Source: Petrosia ficiformis
Lineage: Eukaryota > Porifera > Demospongiae > Haplosclerida > Petrosiidae
Direction of reading: 5' to 3'
NCBI GenBank assembly: GCA_947044365.1
Contig: OX345646.1
Coordinates: 4,449,327-4,513,326 of the forward strand
Length of the DNA stretch: 64,000 bases
Both the position numbers and the translations under genes were made by a program. Positions 59,530 through 64,000 of the stretch are shown piece by piece. Positions within the stretch are counted from its first letter, which is position 1, and every line of letters starts with the position of its first letter. A model generated the notes under the pieces. That model had not been told where the DNA came from. It made no database searches and saw only the letters and a list, made by a program, of their open reading frames with translations.

Positions 59530-60578
59530 TGTTAATCATAATATTATTGTTACAGAGCTTGAGAATTTCGATGAGGCTTACTGCTGCAGCCCCTAGCTTG
59601 ATAGAAATTAATGTTATATATAACTTAAAAAGTGGTCCAGCAATGGTAGACCTGTGTATAATAAGGTCCTGCAATTACTGTACCTGCCGGACCTGTGAAA
59701 CCACCAATAATTTGGAGAATTTCAGTTGTCAGTAGATTATTTAAACAGATTGTAGATCTGTAAACAATGGTTTTATTGAACAATTGTATCAATGATTATA
59801 TCATTAACTCCTTAAATCCAAAACACTTAAACTAATAGTAATATTTTTATGATTAAGTATATGAGCAAGAAAAATCAAAGAGGAATACAAATTGTGTTGC
59901 CTACAAACCATTCTAGTCAGTGTATGTAGCTGTATGGTACTAGGCTTGAAACCACAATGAATACAGAATGATATCTAGTTGGTTATCCCTTGATAATACT
60001 TATCTACAGGAATAATCATGAGATGTGGTTAATATTCAATATTTCTACAATATCATGCAGTACTCTCACACTATCCTTTAAAAAACCTACAATTCTATTA
60101 TTATAAGCTAATAAGAATCTCAATACCACATTTAAAGTAAAATTTGTAATGAAATATAAATTTTGTCTGTTACAATTTCTACAAGAAAATGTTTAGGAAA
60201 TGCAAATTATGTGCAAACAATAGTAATGCTAACCATAGTAAAGATTCATTAGGATTGTTATTGTAAATTATAATTTGCATCTTTGCAACTTTACTAACAA
60301 ATACATTCTATTTTTGCAGTGTATAATTATACTGGGGCTGCATAAGTTCACTTGTATGTTGTTAAATCAGGAACACCTTCAGTGGAGCTAAAGAAGATCA
60401 TACATTGAGTTGTAACTTTAAAGTGATTATTATTTTAATAACAACAAAGACCACAGAACTAAAATTTAACCAAATTATAATATTATAGTAAACAGTTATA
60501 GACATAATTATGACTGATATAAACAATATAAATTACAAACACAGTTCTGTCTCTATGTATATTGATTATATATACATA
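59530..60578. other. End of the duplication, then AT-rich DNA
   Basis: 59535-59645 is the last piece matching the sister block (33385-33480). Beyond it a right end of the TA-flanked MITE lies at about 60250-60322 (AACAAATACATTC, TTTTTGCAGTGTA). No gene is seen. Confidence 0.45.
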
Positions 60579-60999
60579 GTACAGTTGCAAGGATGTAAAT
60601 TATAATTTAATTGATCATACATGTTGCTATGACTGCAGACATGATAATTGATAATAGTATATACACTTATTATAAATGTACAAAGAAGGTTAGGAAACCT
60701 AAAATGAATTAATTAGCAACATGATGATATACATATATAATAATAACAATTATCCTTATACTGTCTATTAGATATACAAATAAGCAGAATAATATTTCAG
60801 TTAGTTCATTTTAGGTTACCTTCTTTGTGCATCTAATATGAGATATTGGACATGATAATTGATTATAGTACAAGTATATATCTTTTATCATGCAGTCATA
60901 ACAACAACCTGTATATACGACTAATTAAATTATAATTTCCATCCTTGCAGCTGTACTAACCAATAAATTAGTTTCTTTAACAATTGTATGTTTGCAGTG
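60579..60999. mobile_element. TA-flanked MITE copy, left end truncated
   Basis: GTACAGTTGCAAGGATGTAA at the left is inverted relative to the subterminal CATCCTTGCAGCTGTACTAA at about 60940-60960. The right end is ACCAATAAATTAGTTTCTTT ... TTTGCAGTG. The outermost left repeat is missing. Confidence 0.65.
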
Positions 61000-61189
61000 T
61001 GCTATCACTGCATTATGTGAAATATATCTTGATATGTATCAAAGTAGTGTGAATTAATCTTTCATTGATTTTGTTTGCTAAAAATATTGATGCAATGTGG
61101 AAATCTGCAAATGTCACACTCCTGTTCGCAGAAGCTATAAATATAATGAAGTGAGTTCTTTCATGCAAATCATTCTCAATGTGCACAGT

Positions 61190-61237
61190 CCTCCTCAATT
61201 GTAACTATGTTGGATAGCTACAATTGAGGAGGATTAC
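61190..61237. repeat. Hairpin with 15-bp arms
   Basis: TCCTCCTCAATTGTA and its exact complement TACAATTGAGGAGGA enclose a 15-base centre. It lies in AT-rich non-coding DNA. Confidence 0.7.
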
Positions 61238-61739
61238 AAACGTACAAGGCAAGATATTTATTTTTTAAAGACATCTTGGAGACTATGACATTTCATGAAT
61301 ATTTCATTAAAATATTATGATGTTTCTATTAAATACATTTGTTGCTGAATTATCACGTTATAATTATAATAGTAGTAATAAAATGAAATGACTGAAGAAG
61401 TAATCTTTTACAGATGATGCATTAAAAAATTTATATATACAAATAAAGCAGAATCTGTAATTGAAAGTAAAACTATGTAACAATAATTATCATATATATA
61501 CTGTTAACAGGTAAAATGAAATATCTTGCCCTGTTTTACAGGCAAAATATGTTAGTTATAGAAGCCTGTATCTTTGTGTTGTGATGATCCTAAAGTGTAT
61601 TTAAATTTTAACAGTAGCATCAAAACAAAGAAGTCTATCCAGAAAGGTTATACGAATAGTGAGTAGACAATAATTATTCACCTCCATGGTTTGTCAGTTA
61701 GTCACGCTTCAGATTATTAATTAAATTATATTTATAATT

Positions 61740-61810
61740 CAATAATAGCCCACATTCTCAACCACAAACATTCCTGACAGTGGAAGACAAGCCAAGAAGT
61801 AATAAGAGAG
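61740..61810 (+). other. Conserved non-coding exon 1 with GTGAGT donor
   Basis: ACATTCCTGACAGTGGAAGA, then CAAGCCAAGAAGTAATAAGA and GAG, is followed by GTGAGT at 61811. It matches the exon ends at 17566, 22754 and (minus) 40335. It is probably the first exon of a Death-ankyrin copy whose coding exon lies beyond the right edge. Confidence 0.55.
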
Positions 61811-63480
61811 GTGAGTATACTGTATTGTGTATAATTGCTATTTAGAGATATACTGTTAGCATTTTTCTATCTGTATACCAAGATTATTTAATTATTATTA
61901 TGTAAAATGCCATTTATGTTATAAACACATTATAATTTGAATTACTGTCACAAAGTGGAAGATATTCCATTCCATAACAGTCATAATGAGTATAACTGTT
62001 ACATTAACTCACATATTTGTGACATTTGGCCCCTATACACACTTAGGAGTGCACTCCTAGCATTATGAAGGACACCAAATGTTCGTAATTGATATCAGTC
62101 ATAAGCCCAAGAAAATCGCTAAAAACATTGGAAAATTTGATATTGCTGGTACCAACATGTAGTGGGGTTGATTTGATTTAGTCCTATGAATTGTTTGAAA
62201 ACTTTTGGGTACCAGCAAGCAAATGGCTAGAAGTAGTACTCCATGTCAGAAAAAGAGCCAAGCCTTGGGTACAAGAATGTGAATGATGCGTGAGATATCT
62301 GCAGCAAAGCCTTCAGTTCTAGAAATGGGAAGCATTGCCAAAAACATGCTCAGCATCTAAAGATTAATGGAATGAAATATCTTACTCTAGTTGTTTCTAT
62401 AAGGAGTCACACGACATAATAATATATTTATATCAAGCAGGAAAAAGACAGTTAAGTAAAAAATGAAGGGAGGGTGCTGGGGCTGAAGACTGTTATGGTA
62501 CATGCAGGTATATGGGGGCATTCTTGCATATTTGCATGTCCTGCACCCTATCATGATTTGGATTCTCTGAGATTGCTTCTGGTGCAATCAGAGAGCAAAA
62601 ATCAGTATGCATGATCATATAATACTAACATTCAAACAGGAAGGAGTATATATACAGCTATTATCAACATGGACATTAGTGTAGTATAATGTAGCATATG
62701 ATTATTTATTTAGGTACTAAAGCCGGGGGGGGGGGGGGGGGGGGGGTAGGGGGCACTCAGAATGCAAATGTTGGCGGACTACTGTACCCTCTGCTTCCTG
62801 TTCTCTCCTCCCTTGTAGGCTCATATGGTATAAGAAGTATGTTAGGTGTATAGGAGGCATTGTTAGGGTTATATGTTGATATTATGTGTTTTGAATGGGT
62901 AATATAGCTACAAAACTATCTATTTAGTCCGAATTCATTTTTAATTACAGTGAAGGTGTTATTGTGTTTAATAACAGTAAAGGTGTATATAATCATTGTG
63001 TTGTTAACATCTGCATAATTTTATAGTCTTTGTAATTCTCTAATGTTAATAAAAGTAACAAGTTACAACCAAAAAAGATGTAAATCGCATATTTAGGGTT
63101 GTATGACCTTATATGGAATATGTCAAAGCATATGGATATACAGTTATATAATTATAAAGATTATAACTATATAATTATAATTATTATCATAACCAACTAG
63201 TACAATACTTATATGAACCACAAAATGCAAATATTTTCATACTTTCTTGAGAACCTAACAACAAACCTACTTTTCATTCTTATAACATACCATACTATAT
63301 AGATAACACATTTCATGATTCCTTATATGAATAAGCAAATTGATTTACTAACTGAAACCATAAACCTAGTTACTATACTACTAAATTAAATTGTATAATT
63401 ATAATTACTCATTATAATAGTTTCACTCATACATTCTCTTCCAATTTAATTATTTACAACGAATTAAGCAATGTCTTGAA
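61811..63480 (+). other. Probable intron 1 of a Death-ankyrin copy running off the window
   Basis: Landmarks match the intron relics at 22953-24530 and, inverted, 36261-37059. The intron motif is near 63090 (AGGGTTGTATGACCTTATAT). A run of 22 G lies at 62725-62746. No coding sequence is seen. Confidence 0.5.
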
Positions 63481-63502
63481 TGAGTGATCACCGCATTTTA
63501 AA

Positions 63503-63679
63503 GAGACATGTGTGTAACATGTGGTAGTTACCATAGTTAGTTACTGTTTTATATGTGGAATGAGACAGGTGTGTAACATGTGGTAGTTACCATAGTTAGT
63601 TACTGTTTTATATGTGGAATGAGACAGGTGTGTAACATTTGGTAGTTACTATAGTTAGTTACTGTTTTATATGTGGATA
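63503..63679 (+). repeat. Minisatellite, 59-bp unit, 3 copies
   Basis: The units begin GAGACATGTGTGTAACATGT (63503), GAGACAGGTGTGTAACATGT (63562) and GAGACAGGTGTGTAACATTT (63621), with few differences. There are no spacers between units. Confidence 0.9.
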
Positions 63680-63802
63680 TTGACTACTAAAATACAAAAA
63701 TCATTACTACCCTAATTTGTAAATTAAATTCTACCATGCTTATAGTAAACTGACCAATCAGATTGCAGTAAATGAGGTTGCTAAATTACACTGAAACCTA
63801 CT

Positions 63803-63879
63803 GAGAGGTTGATAAGTGTTCCCGGGAGGTTTGATAAGTGTTCTCGGGAGGTTCGATAAATGATTTATCAAACTTCCCG
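63803..63879 (+). repeat. Short GGGAGGTTTGATAAGTGTT repeats ending in a hairpin
   Basis: Three degenerate direct units (about 22 bases, with GAGGTTGATAAGTG, GAGGTTTGATAAGTG and GAGGTTCGATAAATG) are followed by an inverted unit ATTTATCAAACTTCCCG, forming a 17-bp hairpin at 63845-63879. Confidence 0.7.
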
Positions 63880-64000
63880 GGATATGGGTTTTGATAGGAA
63901 ATTTTAACAAGAATATAATTATATTGTGTAAATTAATTATTACTGTATGTTATTGTAACATTCTGACAGTTAGACACATTAAGTGTGAATGGTAGTTGAT

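Noticed and set aside
63503..63679. CRISPR-like array
   Set aside because: The repeats are head-to-tail with no variable spacers, and the context is an animal genome; it is a minisatellite.
1..64000. Bacterial contamination or symbiont island because of the many ankyrin repeats
   Set aside because: Spliceosomal introns, Death and ZU5-like domains and MITEs with TA/TTAA sites point to an animal nuclear genome.

Overview
This window looks like nuclear DNA of a sponge, most likely Amphimedon or a close relative. The reasons are AT-rich sequence full of short inverted-repeat transposons, spliceosomal introns with GT..AG ends, and animal signalling domains (Death, ankyrin, Kelch, ZU5-like) in combinations I associate with poriferan gene families. 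The species is an inference. No rRNA gene, intact tRNA gene, CRISPR array or bacterial-style operon was seen. A 200-base run of N (25152-25351) marks an assembly gap.

The first theme is an array of Death-ankyrin genes. Each full copy has an N-terminal Death domain, a conserved helical module, a conserved module of predicted beta type, 10-19 ankyrin repeats and a short tail, all in one long coding exon. Only the copy at 1545-4673 (+) is fully open. The copies at 13370-15910 (+) and 42122-45155 (-) are nearly complete but carry isolated stops and a frameshift. Those at 34110-36260 (-), 37060-38205 (-) and 18385-19947 (+) are clear pseudogenes. Fragments lie at 7010-7495, 7825-8545, 16560-17045, 21955-22480, 30545-31038 and 57695-58115. 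Conserved non-coding pieces accompany the copies: a short 5' exon ending at a GTGAGT donor (17566, 22754, 61810; broken at 40335 on the minus strand), and a recurring intron motif around GGGCTGTTTGACCTTATA. The right end of the window (61740-63480) looks like the exon 1 and intron 1 of another copy running off the edge.

The second theme is a duplicated multi-exon gene. The complete copy, 49641-57398 (+), has 11 exons with consistent intron phases and predicts a 937-residue protein: Kelch repeats, coiled coil, ZU5-like domain, one transmembrane helix and a Death-like domain. A second copy, 25352-30225 (+), has the same exon pattern plus one extra coiled-coil exon, and its 5' part is lost in or before the gap. 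The duplication continues downstream to about 33480 and 59645.

The third theme is mobile DNA: four TTAA-flanked elements (two in tandem at 31596-32896), a 1.8 kb element with a poly-G run and internal 410 bp tandem repeats (9883-11689), a TA-flanked MITE family, several foldback elements, a tRNA-derived foldback element (20163-20331), a possible Penelope-like 3' tail with a hammerhead-like core (near 650-690), a decayed PHD-finger gene on the minus strand (5200-6470) and a decayed RecQ-type helicase (47194-48612).

Taken together the locus is a fast-evolving, transposon-rich cluster of genes encoding Death-fold adaptor-like and membrane proteins. Death-fold proteins elsewhere work in cell death and innate immune signalling; that role here is inference.
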